Assembly (NCBI GenBank): GCA_019828595.1
Contig: JAHQRK010000033.1
Coordinates: 434,001-498,000, forward strand
DNA: 64,000 nucleotides
Direction: 5' to 3'
Source: Aphanomyces cochlioides
Taxonomy: Eukaryota; Oomycota; Saprolegniomycetes; Saprolegniales; Verrucalvaceae
In this document: positions 49,501-59,500 of the stretch, piece after piece
How positions within the stretch are numbered: the first letter of the stretch is position 1
Layout of the letters: each line of letters opens with the position of its first letter
Made by a program: the position numbers and the translations under genes
The notes under the pieces: model-generated
What the model was told of the DNA's origin: nothing
Database searches by the model: none
What the model saw: only the letters and a program-made list of their open reading frames with translations

Positions 49501-50599
49501 TTTTGATACGTGCCATCAAGGACGCACATGGGGCGTTTTGGTAATCCCGAATCAATAAAGCCAAATCCATAGATAATTTCTTGAGAGGCCTTTGTTGATT
49601 TTCGACCAACTCGTCGTGTAGGTATTTTAATTGATTTCGCATGTTGGTGATCATGGTGTCGAAATGTAGACCAACATTTGAGTTTAATTGGGTCTTGGTA
49701 AGGAAGGTTTCAAGTTGACGAGAGATAATTAATTTGGCCTTGTCATTGTTGAGAACCCATTGTGGTGTTTTCCATGGACCAGGTCCCATTGATACTGATG
49801 GACGTTTGGTCAATAATTTGCAGGGAGTGTGGTCAGCATGAGGAATTGGTTCCAGGTGACGAAATTTCAGATGACGTAGGGATGCCATAGCAGATGAGAT
49901 GAAAATATAGTCAAGCCGATTGACAAATTTTGGACTTGTGAAAGCACGTTTCAGTGGATTTTGTTGACGGAAAATGTCAACGAGGTGTAAATCTTGTAGC
50001 CATAGGTTGAGTTCATATGAGCCATGGGTCGCATGAGTCGAAGGACGGCATGAATCTAATGTTGGGGAGAAAATAACGTTAAAGTCGCCACCAACAATAT
50101 GAAAAGCTTCGGGTGGAAAATCGCGAGGCAGATCATTAAAAAAATCCACACGGTCGTGATAGTCGTACGGAGCATAGATGTTGTGAATAAAAACCGGGAT
50201 ATTGTCCAGAGTGGCCGATATAAGTAAATAACGACCACGGAGGAGAGGTTTGTCCCAAGAGTGGTTTAAATTGGTGCAATTGTCCAGAGGGCAGTCAGGA
50301 TGAATAAATGTAGCAAGGCCTCCAGTAGGATGAGAGGTATGGCTGATGGAATAAATTGGCTCCTCGTAGAAGAAAGTGCCTTGTTGGTTGGTATGTTTTT
50401 TCCAGTAGAAATTGATTTTGCCATGGTCGCTGGGGTAAGGCAGTCGAGTTTCTTGGATAAGTGAGATAGAGTTTTTGAGGAGAAAGTTCTTGAGAAGGTG
50501 GTGGAAAGAGTTGGAGAGACCATTTGTGTTGAGAGAAAACAAGCTAATATCCCAGTCGATAATGGCTTGTGGTAGCGCGTTAATTGTGGTCACGGTCAT
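46514..50599 (-). CDS. LINE C copy 2 ORF2: APE endonuclease-reverse transcriptase
   Basis: 1361 codons, open, with the same motifs as copy 1. Amino-acid differences from copy 1 include N87H, L251P (next to the HADH endonuclease motif), A268S, F290L and H438N. L251P, A268S and H438N are private to this copy. None touches a catalytic residue, so an active enzyme is plausible. Confidence 0.95.
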   Translation of the reverse strand: MTVTTINALPQAIIDWDISLFSLNTNGLSNSFHHLLKNFLLKNSISLIQETRLPYPSDHGKINFYWKKHTNQQGTFFYEEPIYSISHTSHPTGGLATFIHPDCPLDNCTNLNHSWDKPLLRGRYLLISATLDNIPVFIHNIYAPYDYHDRVDFFNDLPRDFPPEAFHIVGGDFNVIFSPTLDSCRPSTHATHGSYELNLWLQDLHLVDIFRQQNPLKRAFTSPKFVNRLDYIFISSAMASLRHLKFRHLEPIPHADHTPCKLLTKRPSVSMGPGPWKTPQWVLNNDKAKLIISRQLETFLTKTQLNSNVGLHFDTMITNMRNQLKYLHDELVENQQRPLKKLSMDLALLIRDYQNAPCASLMARIKTIQAAIHEYHDRKKVLREDTAMQTHLEKAERCTKFHLKPPRTIPLQKSPFKALKMSNGNIASDQQSISSTLNEFYSDLYGDHEAVDKERMAKYLKTLISRRLNIDDKRFIGAPLTANEFYFAIKHSKRNSTPGPNSLPYEILKMFPHEWSLALEMLYYYQINSHSNLAPSQLTSLIVLLYKKDDKLLPKNYRPISLVNIDVKILTMVLAERMQRIIQSIVHPDQTGFIRGRSIQTNLLRLEDLNHFMKFYSSESIVALLDFEKAFDRVNHSYLLATLKEFNFPPSFLNMVKVLYSNRRGRIIVNGHLSNPFKIQRGVLQGDPLSPLLFVLALEPMCLAIRKRKDLGIRIGHHTHTGSYYADDSQLYSKNTSTLQLQLDIVKKFCDISGFKLNLSKTELLTHANLPPDLAPLAITDDKPAKSLGLLISPNITATTRLNSLLEKLVSRTQLWSYRARTLPGKVTILRSICFPVLWYQLQFIPIDKEYAKLFDKVAKQFIHGDTIDPYSTQRYLHQFNSDIIFLPKAQGGLGFKSSTHWWSKLHRVMTFKCFKLLLAPPHNSYGQTKLPAWLSIGEYLLSRAFSPWGNFYDLLFMSPHSSMYKAISHQDKVPPLWSAFTRLWLSLSPTPLKFPTVQVDGNFPLWHNQFLPLEKTVFEHCYPKTYDYAVSLAKLNFTHVRHLLDENGNLMDRKILLDWIKSQCSRRHLATPDHKWWYALHGRLKSILPSPPEDTEINFRQPTPYRQTATEITWAGNFKDGFLPFIDATLDDLTHEFKSKSAQEVLPTAHLLVPSDFYAHKENIKVVAFYRQPKFILPTYSAFIYRLLIRALPLRYKFKYSDDIPNTCIFCHEVETYKHFTLDCPYTRACWSPFKSMARSLNFTWPTTMEKIFFSPIALQDKDLQAGFNLLWPIFLSCIWYTIWKTRCDRIYRPDLPNKTPMTISSLAGHIIKRHLYQVNRASLDDSTKASLTSVLHSLHQNEWFSAQILPQSQNETLEP

Positions 50600-50699
50600 G
50601 ATTAATATTTGGGTTTTGATTTTTTGACTTCAAGTCGTTGTGTTGGTTTGGGTCGGGGTGTGGTGATTGTGGTTTTAATTGATTTTGTGTGTTGGCGAG

Positions 50700-53225
50700 T
50701 CAATTGGAGTCTGCATTGTCACCATCGCCAAGTTCTTTGTAGTCGAGTTCAGGAGCCTTTTCGTCCGGAAGTAAAGTTAACAAGGCATCAGTATCCGAGT
50801 CAAAACACTTCGTAGGGTCAATTGTTTGGAGTGCCAGATCTTTCACAATATGGCTCAACTCTTCTTCAATTTTATGATGTTGCACCAGGTTTCCAGCAGC
50901 AGGACTGGAAATTAATTTAATCAAGGAGGCGTCCGTGATTAAATTGCAATTGGGCCAACGGTGGACTTTGTCTTTCAGGCACAGATTAATATACTCATCG
51001 TTCGTATAAGCTTCAGGTGCTCTGTTGGACAGAAATAGATCGATTGCTGCTAGAGATCTTCTCATGTGGTAGTCTTCGTCATTTGGACACAAACTTTGGA
51101 ATAGATTTGTGGGGCTGTAATTTTCAGGAGGAGGATGGCCATGCTGTTTTTGGTAGTACGAGGTAAATCGTTCTTCATCAATAGCTTGCATGGGATTTTC
51201 TCCAGCCATTAAACGTATAATTCCTCTCGAGGCAATTAAATTGGATGCGATTTTGCGAGATTTTGGGTCCATATAGATATTTCCAATAAAGCCAGGTTGG
51301 TTGAGGGTTTCATCATGAAATACCAATGGGTTGGTGGATTCATTCAGTTTTTTCTTCAGCTCTGTGATTTGAGCCTTCACTTTGGCTCCTGCTGGTTTCG
51401 TAGAGGCTGGAATTTTTTTGGGTATCGTTGATTTTGGGGACGAAGCAGGACGTTTTTTGGGCGTGTCGGTAGGAACGATATCAAGATGGAATCGAGGAAC
51501 CGTTGTGCCTGATGTTGTCACGTCAGAGTCGTCTGAGCTGAGGATAGCGAATCGATTTTGTGTTGGAATCGAGGTAGCTGATATTTTGTATTGGGGACCT
51601 TGAATAAAACCGGCTCGAGTTGGTTTAAATTCGTCCTGGGATAAATTGGGTTTGTCTGTGAGAATAATATTATTCTCGCTCGAGCCCTTGGGTGATTGTG
51701 GAGGATTTAATATCTTCTTGGGTTGAGCTACCATTTCTTCCTCTTCGATATTTGATTTCTCCTCTTGTTCCATGTCCACATCGCTTGACAGGTCGACAAA
51801 GTTTTCCTTGCCATTTTGATTTTCCTTGGGATCGGCATTAGGGGATTCGGAGTTTCCAGTTGTGCCAGTATTTTCCTTCGGGGTGTTGGGTGGTTGGTTT
51901 TCTGTCGATGGATTTTCGGGAGCATCAGTCTTTTCCTCTGTAGCGTTTTCCTCGACATGGTCTGTATTCTTTTTAGCGTCGTCTTTTTGTTTGGCTTTTT
52001 CCAGTCTAGCTTGAACGCTGGGAGGGACCGTTTGATTGAGGGACCGAATTTTATGTTGAAAAACATAAACTTGGTTTTGGATCTCGATTTCTCTCAGAGG
52101 CTCGCCTCCATCATCTGGTACCAATGCCAAAGGAGGAGTTTCGGAGTCAAAAAGGACTCGAAATTGGGTCGAGCGTAATAAATTGTCAGTACTGGGGTTA
52201 AAACCAACAATGACGCAGTGAGTGAGCTCTTCCAACTTTTTCAAAATCGCTTTTTGAATATCGTGATCCACCAGGTTGTTGAAAGTAATAAAATAAAGTT
52301 TCGAGTGGGGAGAATATTCAGGCACAGTAAATTCTTGTTTTCCCAGACGAAGGGAGGTTCCACAAGTTTTGCGCAATAGATCATCGTCATAAAACGTCAA
52401 AGAGAGAGTAGTCGGGTTTTTCTTGTGGAACAGAATTTCCTTGAATTTCGATTCCCAAAGCGTACCCGGGTTTTGGGTAATTAAATTCGCTCGGATTTGG
52501 TAGTCCTTGACTTGACGGAAAGCTTCTCCCAGAGGAATGTCCACAGTGCAAGCCTTCGATGATGGAGTTTTCAAGATGTCTTCAATGAATTCATCCATAG
52601 CAGTAGGGTTTTGGCGGAATTCTCGAGCTTGTCGAATTAATTCTTCCAATTCAGAGTCGTCAATGGGATGCCCACCAGTGTTGCGAACCAATTGGGTTTT
52701 CACATGGCGGGCTCCTTCCCAGACATTATTTTTCTTCGAGTTGGTTTTTTTGCCTTCGTTGTTGGACGAAGCTTGTTTTTTGGGGTTGGAGGGTTTGGCA
52801 GGAGAGTTTGTCCCATCTTTGGAGGGATTTTTCGAATTAGGTAAAACTCGTCCATGAGGGGTGCCGTCAGGATGGGTAATATTCTCCCCAGGCTTGTCAG
52901 AATCCTTGGGTAATTTGCCACCATTGGCGTCAGAGGCAGGTTTTTCGTTGGAACCATTAATATCCATACCCATTCCTGCATCATCGGGTCCATTTTTTTT
53001 GTCCATATTTGGACCAGTGTCACCACCTAAGTCAACACCATCTTGGTTGGAAACATTTTCCCTACGAAGAGAGTCGGACGCAGCGGCGCTGTTCCTAGAG
53101 GAAGGAGGTTTTTCAGCGGCTTCTCGGCTCGGACCGGGCGTCGCTTGGCTAGAGTCAGGCGTCGATTCACGTTGAGCGAATCGAGACACCGTCGAAAGGA
53201 TGGTTTTTTCCGCGCTAGAGGCCAT
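50700..53225 (-). CDS. LINE C copy 2 ORF1
   Basis: 841 codons, open, from ATG 53225. Same organisation as copy 1. Differences include P25S (private) and L106P (shared with copy 3). Confidence 0.88.
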   Translation of the reverse strand: MASSAEKTILSTVSRFAQRESTPDSSQATPGPSREAAEKPPSSRNSAAASDSLRRENVSNQDGVDLGGDTGPNMDKKNGPDDAGMGMDINGSNEKPASDANGGKLPKDSDKPGENITHPDGTPHGRVLPNSKNPSKDGTNSPAKPSNPKKQASSNNEGKKTNSKKNNVWEGARHVKTQLVRNTGGHPIDDSELEELIRQAREFRQNPTAMDEFIEDILKTPSSKACTVDIPLGEAFRQVKDYQIRANLITQNPGTLWESKFKEILFHKKNPTTLSLTFYDDDLLRKTCGTSLRLGKQEFTVPEYSPHSKLYFITFNNLVDHDIQKAILKKLEELTHCVIVGFNPSTDNLLRSTQFRVLFDSETPPLALVPDDGGEPLREIEIQNQVYVFQHKIRSLNQTVPPSVQARLEKAKQKDDAKKNTDHVEENATEEKTDAPENPSTENQPPNTPKENTGTTGNSESPNADPKENQNGKENFVDLSSDVDMEQEEKSNIEEEEMVAQPKKILNPPQSPKGSSENNIILTDKPNLSQDEFKPTRAGFIQGPQYKISATSIPTQNRFAILSSDDSDVTTSGTTVPRFHLDIVPTDTPKKRPASSPKSTIPKKIPASTKPAGAKVKAQITELKKKLNESTNPLVFHDETLNQPGFIGNIYMDPKSRKIASNLIASRGIIRLMAGENPMQAIDEERFTSYYQKQHGHPPPENYSPTNLFQSLCPNDEDYHMRRSLAAIDLFLSNRAPEAYTNDEYINLCLKDKVHRWPNCNLITDASLIKLISSPAAGNLVQHHKIEEELSHIVKDLALQTIDPTKCFDSDTDALLTLLPDEKAPELDYKELGDGDNADSN

Positions 53226-53306
53226 GACGTTGTCGAAAGCACCTAAAAAGCAAGATTTTCCGTTGGGGGGCTGTGGTAGTTTAACCTACAAAGCAAAAAC
53301 GAAAGT

Positions 53307-53351
53307 CTCCCGCATGCTAAGCGGGCGCTCTACCATCTGAGCTACATCCCC
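53307..53351 (-). tRNA. tRNA-Ala(AGC) 5' half, unit 2
   Basis: Nucleotides 1-45, the version with ATGG in the D loop and two extra bases (AG) retained before the LINE 5' end. Together with 44031-44076, minus one TSD copy, it restores a 73-nt tRNA-Ala(AGC) with one T-T mismatch in the acceptor stem. Confidence 0.88.
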
Positions 53352-54035
53352 TTTTTACTGTTCTTTTGTGTCTGTGCATCAAGTCCGCCAAATCGTCCAC
53401 TTTCTTGTTCTTGTCTGTACAAGGATAGATTGTGACGACCCTTTTGCAACCAGGCATTCGTCGTGTCTACGGGATACTTGTATGCCAAAATGTCCCGTGG
53501 AGACTGTCGATTTCTTGTCGGCTTGTTGGAGAACTCGTTGGTGTGGATGAAGCTGTTGCAAACCCGTTTTTTGACAGTACGTCGATTTCTGGTCGTTTTT
53601 TTGGTATCTGAGGGTGTGAATCGATAGAGCTTTTCAAAAGCAAGAGTTTGCAAGTAGTTTGAGGTCAATCGGAGCAATATTGCAAAAGTTATGAGCAAAA
53701 AACGATTTCGACCGATGGGACACGAACCGTTCACACCAAAAAGTGTCAAGCGATTGACAACAAAAGAGATGTTTTCTATCCTTCTTTATCCATGTGACGC
53801 GACCACAAACACCATTCAAAGTGCTGTACACATTCTGGTTCAACCATTTCATTGCACATCGACCAAGTGATTCCAAGAAATATACTGTTCAAAGTCTAAC
53901 TGTTATATTTTCCATTGTGGACAGTGTATACTTGTCAAGTTGAATACAGATAATGTTGGAAAAGAAGTGTCCTACAGAGGTGAAAAGGAGATCGCGTGAA
54001 AGAGTAGTGTCCTGAATAGAAAGAAGCTAAAAAGA
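53352..54035. other. Inter-tRNA spacer, unit 2/unit 3 joint
   Basis: Same content as 43272-43957; unit joint at 53693. A shorter T-run near 53594 fuses ORFs on the minus strand (53342-53749) that are separate in the other spacers, which argues against these ORFs being genes. Confidence 0.55.
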
Positions 54036-54107
54036 TGCGCCTGCCGGGAGTCGAACCCGGGATGTCACGGCCACAACGTGAAGTACTGACCACTATACTA
54101 CAGACGC
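54036..54107 (-). tRNA. tRNA-His(GUG), unit 3
   Basis: Identical to the other two copies; T5 terminator at 54029-54033. Confidence 0.93.
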
Positions 54108-54108
54108 C

Positions 54109-54154
54109 TGGAGAAGCAGGGTATCGATCCCTGTACCTCCCGCATGCTAAGCGG
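54109..54154 (-). tRNA. tRNA-Ala(AGC) 3' half, unit 3
   Basis: Nucleotides 28-73, identical to units 1 and 2. The 5' half is at 63386-63428, across LINE C copy 3. Confidence 0.88.
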
Positions 54155-56591
54155 TTAACTGAGTATATTAAAGAATTAATATGGCCCAAAAGGGCCGCAA
54201 ACTAGACTTTCGATTTTGGCTTCATAGGTCGCATAATAAATATGTGTTGCGAAATGTGACCTTGGAAGGTTCTTGTGGAAAATCGTCCAGTGTTGCTTAA
54301 CCGAAATAGACTTGGGTGTGGGGTAATTTGGAGGAACCATGGCAGAAAGAAAATGTTGCATGGCGATTCAGGCTGTGAAAAAATTCAAGAGTATAGAGAA
54401 GAGCCATACAAGCAACTTTCTTTTCATGACCATCTTGATCCGAGTTGGTGGTGGCGAGATACGAGGCAATTTCGGGTTGACTGTGGAGGACTTGAAAATT
54501 TGTATACAAAAGTCTTGATAAAAATTCCAAGTGGAGGTACGCAGTGAAAAAGGCCAAGTAAATAAAAGCTTGAGTTGGGGTCGATCCATGAATAAATAAA
54601 TCGACAGGAGAGGAAGGCCAAAAATTGACAAAAGGGTCGAAACAGAGTAAAATCAGGCCCAAGGAAAATAAATTGGCAAGAGGTAGGAGCCCAAAAAATC
54701 CAAAAAGGTCGTGGCCAATTTAATTCGACCTCAGGAGGCCGAATTAAATCGCTGGAACCATGGGAAAAGCTGGGTTTGAGAGAAAAGACCATCCAAAATA
54801 AAATGTTCTTGGACGATTTGACCAGCCAAAAAAATCAACGAGGTCGGTCGTTCCATGACAAGCAAAGTTGATTTCAGGAGCGTCTTCGTCGGAGTTGAAG
54901 GTGGCGAGATAGAGGGAAAATCCCTTGTGGGTTGGGCTTTTGGGGTAAACCTCCCAAAAATAATAAAAAAGGGTAAAATATTTGGGAGGTGCCATTTTGA
55001 CATGCGCCATGCGCGGATAGGTCTCGAGCGCGAGCATCGTCGGAGCTGGATTTCGAACGGCGCCGCGGTGCATGGAGCCACTTGGCAGAATCGTAGCGAC
55101 GATACGTACGAAGGATAGCGCACCATTAGAATCGCCATAGGTAGTGTGTAGCGGGAGAGCGCTAGCCAAAACCAGTGGTTTTTCCAATCGGGCGTCTCGG
55201 CGGCCAAATTTGAAGGAGTCATAACTTCCGAACGGCTATGAGATAGATAGCCATACTTGGTGTCCTCCATCAATGGAGGCTAGCGGTGGATGCACCATAT
55301 TAATCGGTGCATATAGAGTCGTGTAGCTGAAATGAGCTACGATGGTCGTTTTGGAGCCTTATCGGCTCAAAATGGTTTGGAATCGGAAGTTGGGTTCCTG
55401 TGCTGCTATCATGGTGCTTGATAGCTCAAATCCATCGCGAGGACATTCTCGAGCCTCTCCAACTCTAAGTTGGGCGATCGGAGTTGATTTGCGTTCAGGA
55501 GCCATTCCGATGAGTTTTAGCCATTTCACCAAAAGTTGTCGGGGCGACGGCAAGTAGGTTCCAGGGCTTCAATCATCGCTCTTGATGGCTTAAAACACTC
55601 GTCTAGCCATGATAGGATGGAAAAGAGTCATAGCCGGTCGATAGGAAATGATTTGCGACCTGTAGCCGACTTAAGGTTTTGTAGCCGGTGGATAGGGGCG
55701 GTTGACATTTTGGATTGAGGATTGCGAGCAAACCAGGATGTTTCAGGGCGTTCTAACGCTTTGGCTAGTCGTAATAAGTGGTGGAGCCACCCACTAGACC
55801 CCTAGATGTCACTCGGTGACCGTAGGGAAAGCGTTCGAGTTGTCCTGGTGTTTCACCGGTTTGGGTGACAGTCCAAAATGGGTTCGTGGTTTTGAACCAT
55901 AGATCTGCAATATGTGCTAGTTGGTGTCGGCATAGAGCTCGATTCAACTGAGATAACAAGCCACTAAACGTAGAAATCCACGCAGTAGGTCGAGAGAAAT
56001 TTCACTTTTGGTGACGGGTTGAAACCGGTTCAAAATGGGTGTCACCGGGTCGAATTTCCTTTCGAATTTTGTTTCGCGAGTTTGGCGAGGTTTGAGCACT
56101 CGCAAACTGGCACATCTTGAGGAGGAGACATGGGAGAATCTTTTAGGCACCGTGGCGCAATTTTCCCGAACAAAAAGTGTGCACTCGATTTTGAGATTTC
56201 GCCCCCAGGGGGAGACGTCGTAACAATTTTCAAAGTGTTGTTGTGAGAGAACCACTGCACTTTTTTGCAATCTAACGCTTGCGTTTGTCTGCTTGGGATG
56301 TCTAGCAACCCTGATGACCATTAGAATGTCTGAAATGATCGTCAGAGCAATGCCAGAGTTGTCGATAGTTTTGCCATTTTGGGTGAACGGATAAAGTCAA
56401 GTCGATTTTGTGAACGACTCGGCATGAGATAAAGTTACTTGGTGTGTTCATAGAGCTCTGTTAGCTGGGGCTAACGAGCCATCAAACGCATGAAAAGGCC
56501 AAGTGGGTCGCGAGAAAATCCACTTTGAGTTTTCCCATTGGTTTGGGTGACTTAGGTGAATTTCTTCAAAGGTTGCAATATAACATGCCTT
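54155..56591 (-). other. LINE C copy 3 3' UTR
   Basis: Same layout as in copy 2 (484-bp block at 55319-55802). No additional insertion. Confidence 0.6.
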
Positions 56592-59500
56592 TTAAGGTTC
56601 CAAGGTCTCGTTTTGAGATTGTGGTAAGATTTGGGCAGAGAACCACTCATTCTGGTGCAAACTATGAAGCACCGATGTCAAGGAAGCCTTCGTGGAGTCG
56701 TCCAAGGAGGCTCGATTGACTTGGTACAGATGCCGCTTTATAATGTGTCCTGCTAAGCTGGATATCGTCATAGGTGTTTTGTTAGGTAAATCTGGACGGT
56801 AAATCCGGTCGCACCGAGTTTTCCAAATTGTATACCAAATACAAGATAAAAAAATTGGCCACAGCAAATTAAATCCAGCTTGGAGGTCTTTGTCTTGGAG
56901 TGCTATAGGAGAGAAGAATATTTTTTCCATGGTAGTTGGCCAAGTAAAGTTAAGGGATCTGGCCATGGATTTAAATGGACTCCAACATGCTCGAGTATAT
57001 GGACAGTCCAAGGTGAAATGTTTATACGTCTCCACTTCATGACAGAAAATACAAGTGTTCGGGATATCGTCCGAGTACTTGAATTTGTATCGGAGAGGTA
57101 AGGCTCGTATAAGCAGTCGATATATGAAAGCACTATACGTTGGCAGAATAAATTTGGGCTGCCTGTAGAATGCGACCACTTTAATATTTTCCTTGTGGGC
57201 ATAAAAATCCGAGGGTACCAATAAATGCGCTGTGGGTAAAACCTCCTGAGCTGATTTGGATTTAAATTCATGAGTTAAATCATCCAAGGTGGCATCAATA
57301 AAGGGTAAAAAGCCATCTTTAAAATTTCCAGCCCAAGTAATTTCGGTAGCCGTTTGCCGATAAGGTGTAGGCTGACGAAAATTAATTTCTGTGTCCTCGG
57401 GTGGAGATGGAAGGATAGACTTAAGTCTCCCGTGTAGAGCATACCACCATTTATGATCGGGAGTGGCTAAATGGCGTCTTGAGCATTGAGATTTAATCCA
57501 ATCTAACAGGATTTTCCGATCCATAAGATTGCCATTTTCATCGAGTAGGTGGCGAACATGGGTAAAATTTAATTTTGCCAGTGATACAGCATAATCATAA
57601 GTCTTTGGATAGCAGTGTTCAAAGACAGTTTTCTCCAAGGGTAAGAATTGATTGTGCCAAAGTGGAAAATTTCCATCGACTTGAACTGTGGGAAATTTAA
57701 GTGGGGTTGGAGATAAGGATAACCATAGTCGAGTAAATGCTGACCAGAGAGGTGGAACCTTATCTTGGTGGGATATGGCTTTGTACATACTAGAGTGTGG
57801 ACTCATGAAAAGGAGATCATAAAAATTTCCCCATGGACTGAAGGCTCTGGAGAGTAAATATTCTCCAATGGATAGCCATGCTGGCAATTTCGTTTGACCA
57901 TACGAGTTGTGAGGTGGTGCTAGGAGTAGCTTGAAGCATTTAAAGGTCATGACCCGGTGTAGTTTTGACCACCAGTGGGTAGACGATTTAAATCCGAGAC
58001 CACCTTGTGCTTTTGGAAGGAAAATAATGTCCGAGTTGAATTGATGCAAATAACGTTGAGTCGAATATGGATCAATTGTATCGCCGTGAATAAATTGCTT
58101 GGCGACCTTGTCGAATAGTTTGGCATATTCTTTGTCGATCGGAATAAATTGGAGTTGATACCAGAGCACAGGAAAACAAATTGACCTTAGGATTGTCACT
58201 TTTCCGGGTAGGGTTCGTGCTCGATAAGACCATAGTTGTGTTCTTGAGACCAATTTCTCCAATAGCGAATTTAAACGTGTTGTGGCTGTGATGTTGGGAG
58301 AAATTAAAAGGCCCAACGATTTAGCAGGTTTGTCATCAGTAATAGCCAAAGGTGCCAGGTCTGGAGGTAAATTGGCATGGGTTAATAATTCTGTCTTGGA
58401 GAGATTTAACTTGAAACCAGAGATATCACAGAATTTTTTGACGATGTCGAGTTGGAGTTGCAACGTCGATGTATTTTTGGAGTACAATTGGGAGTCGTCT
58501 GCATAATAGCTCCCGGTGTGAGTGTGATGACCAATTCGTATGCCCAAATCTTTTCTCTTGCGTATGGCTAAACACATAGGTTCTAGCGCCAAGACAAATA
58601 AAAGAGGTGATAATGGGTCGCCTTGTAAAACACCACGTTGGATCTTAAATGGGTTGGATAAATGTCCATTGACAATAATTCGTCCACGACGATTTGAATA
58701 AAGCACTTTGACCATGTTGAGAAAGGACGGTGGAAAATTAAATTCCTTCAGGGTTGCCAATAAATAGGAATGGTTGACCCTATCAAAGGCTTTTTCAAAG
58801 TCCAAGAGGGCCACAATAGACTCGGAGGAATAAAACTTCATAAAGTGATTCAGGTCTTCCAAGCGCAGTAAATTGGTTTGGATTGATCGACCACGAATAA
58901 AACCTGTTTGATCCGGGTGGACTATCGACTGAATGATTCTCTGCATTCGTTCTGCAAGGACCATTGTGAGGATTTTCACGTCGATATTGACCAAGCTGAT
59001 GGGACGGTAATTTTTTGGGAGTAGTTTGTCGTCCTTTTTGTACAGCAGTACAATTAAACTTGTCAATTGGGAGGGTGCCAAGTTGGAGTGAGAGTTGATT
59101 TGGTAATAGTATAGCATTTCCAAAGCCAGGGACCATTCATGGGGAAACATTTTCAAAATTTCGTAGGGCAGTGAATTTGGCCCAGGAGTTGAATTCCGTT
59201 TGGAGTGTTTAATGGCAAAATAAAATTCGTTTGCCGTGAGAGGAGCCCCAATAAATCTCTTGTCGTCGATATTGAGTCGGCGAGATATCAGAGTTTTTAA
59301 ATACTTGGCCATTCTTTCCTTGTCAACTGCCTCATGGTCGCCATACAGGTCAGAATAAAACTCGTGGAGTGTCGAGGAAATTGATTGTTGATCAGAAGCA
59401 ATATTTCCATTGGACATTTTGAGTGCCTTGAAGGGAGATTTTTGTAAAGGGATTGTGCGAGGTGGCTTCAGGTGAAATTTGGTACACCTTTCCGCTTTCT

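Larger units (their letters stand above)
44077..53306 (-). mobile_element. LINE C copy 2, 9230 bp, both ORFs intact
   Basis: The best reference copy: no nested insertion and both ORFs open. TSD is 18 bp (44059-44076 and 53307-53324), two bases longer than in copies 1 and 3 because its 5' junction reads GCGGGAG-ACTTTC. Layout: 81-nt 5' UTR, ORF1, 100-nt gap, ORF2, 2.44-kb 3' UTR. Near the 3' end is the hairpin GGCCCTTTTGGGCC and then TTAATATACTCAGTTAA; there is no poly-A tail. It includes the 484-bp block (45241-45724) missing from copy 1. Confidence 0.94.

Noticed and set aside
44077..53306. LINE C as a giant intron of a split tRNA-Ala
   Set aside because: The junctions duplicate the anticodon arm and the interior is a complete LINE. 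tRNA introns are short, lie after nucleotide 37 and do not duplicate flanks.
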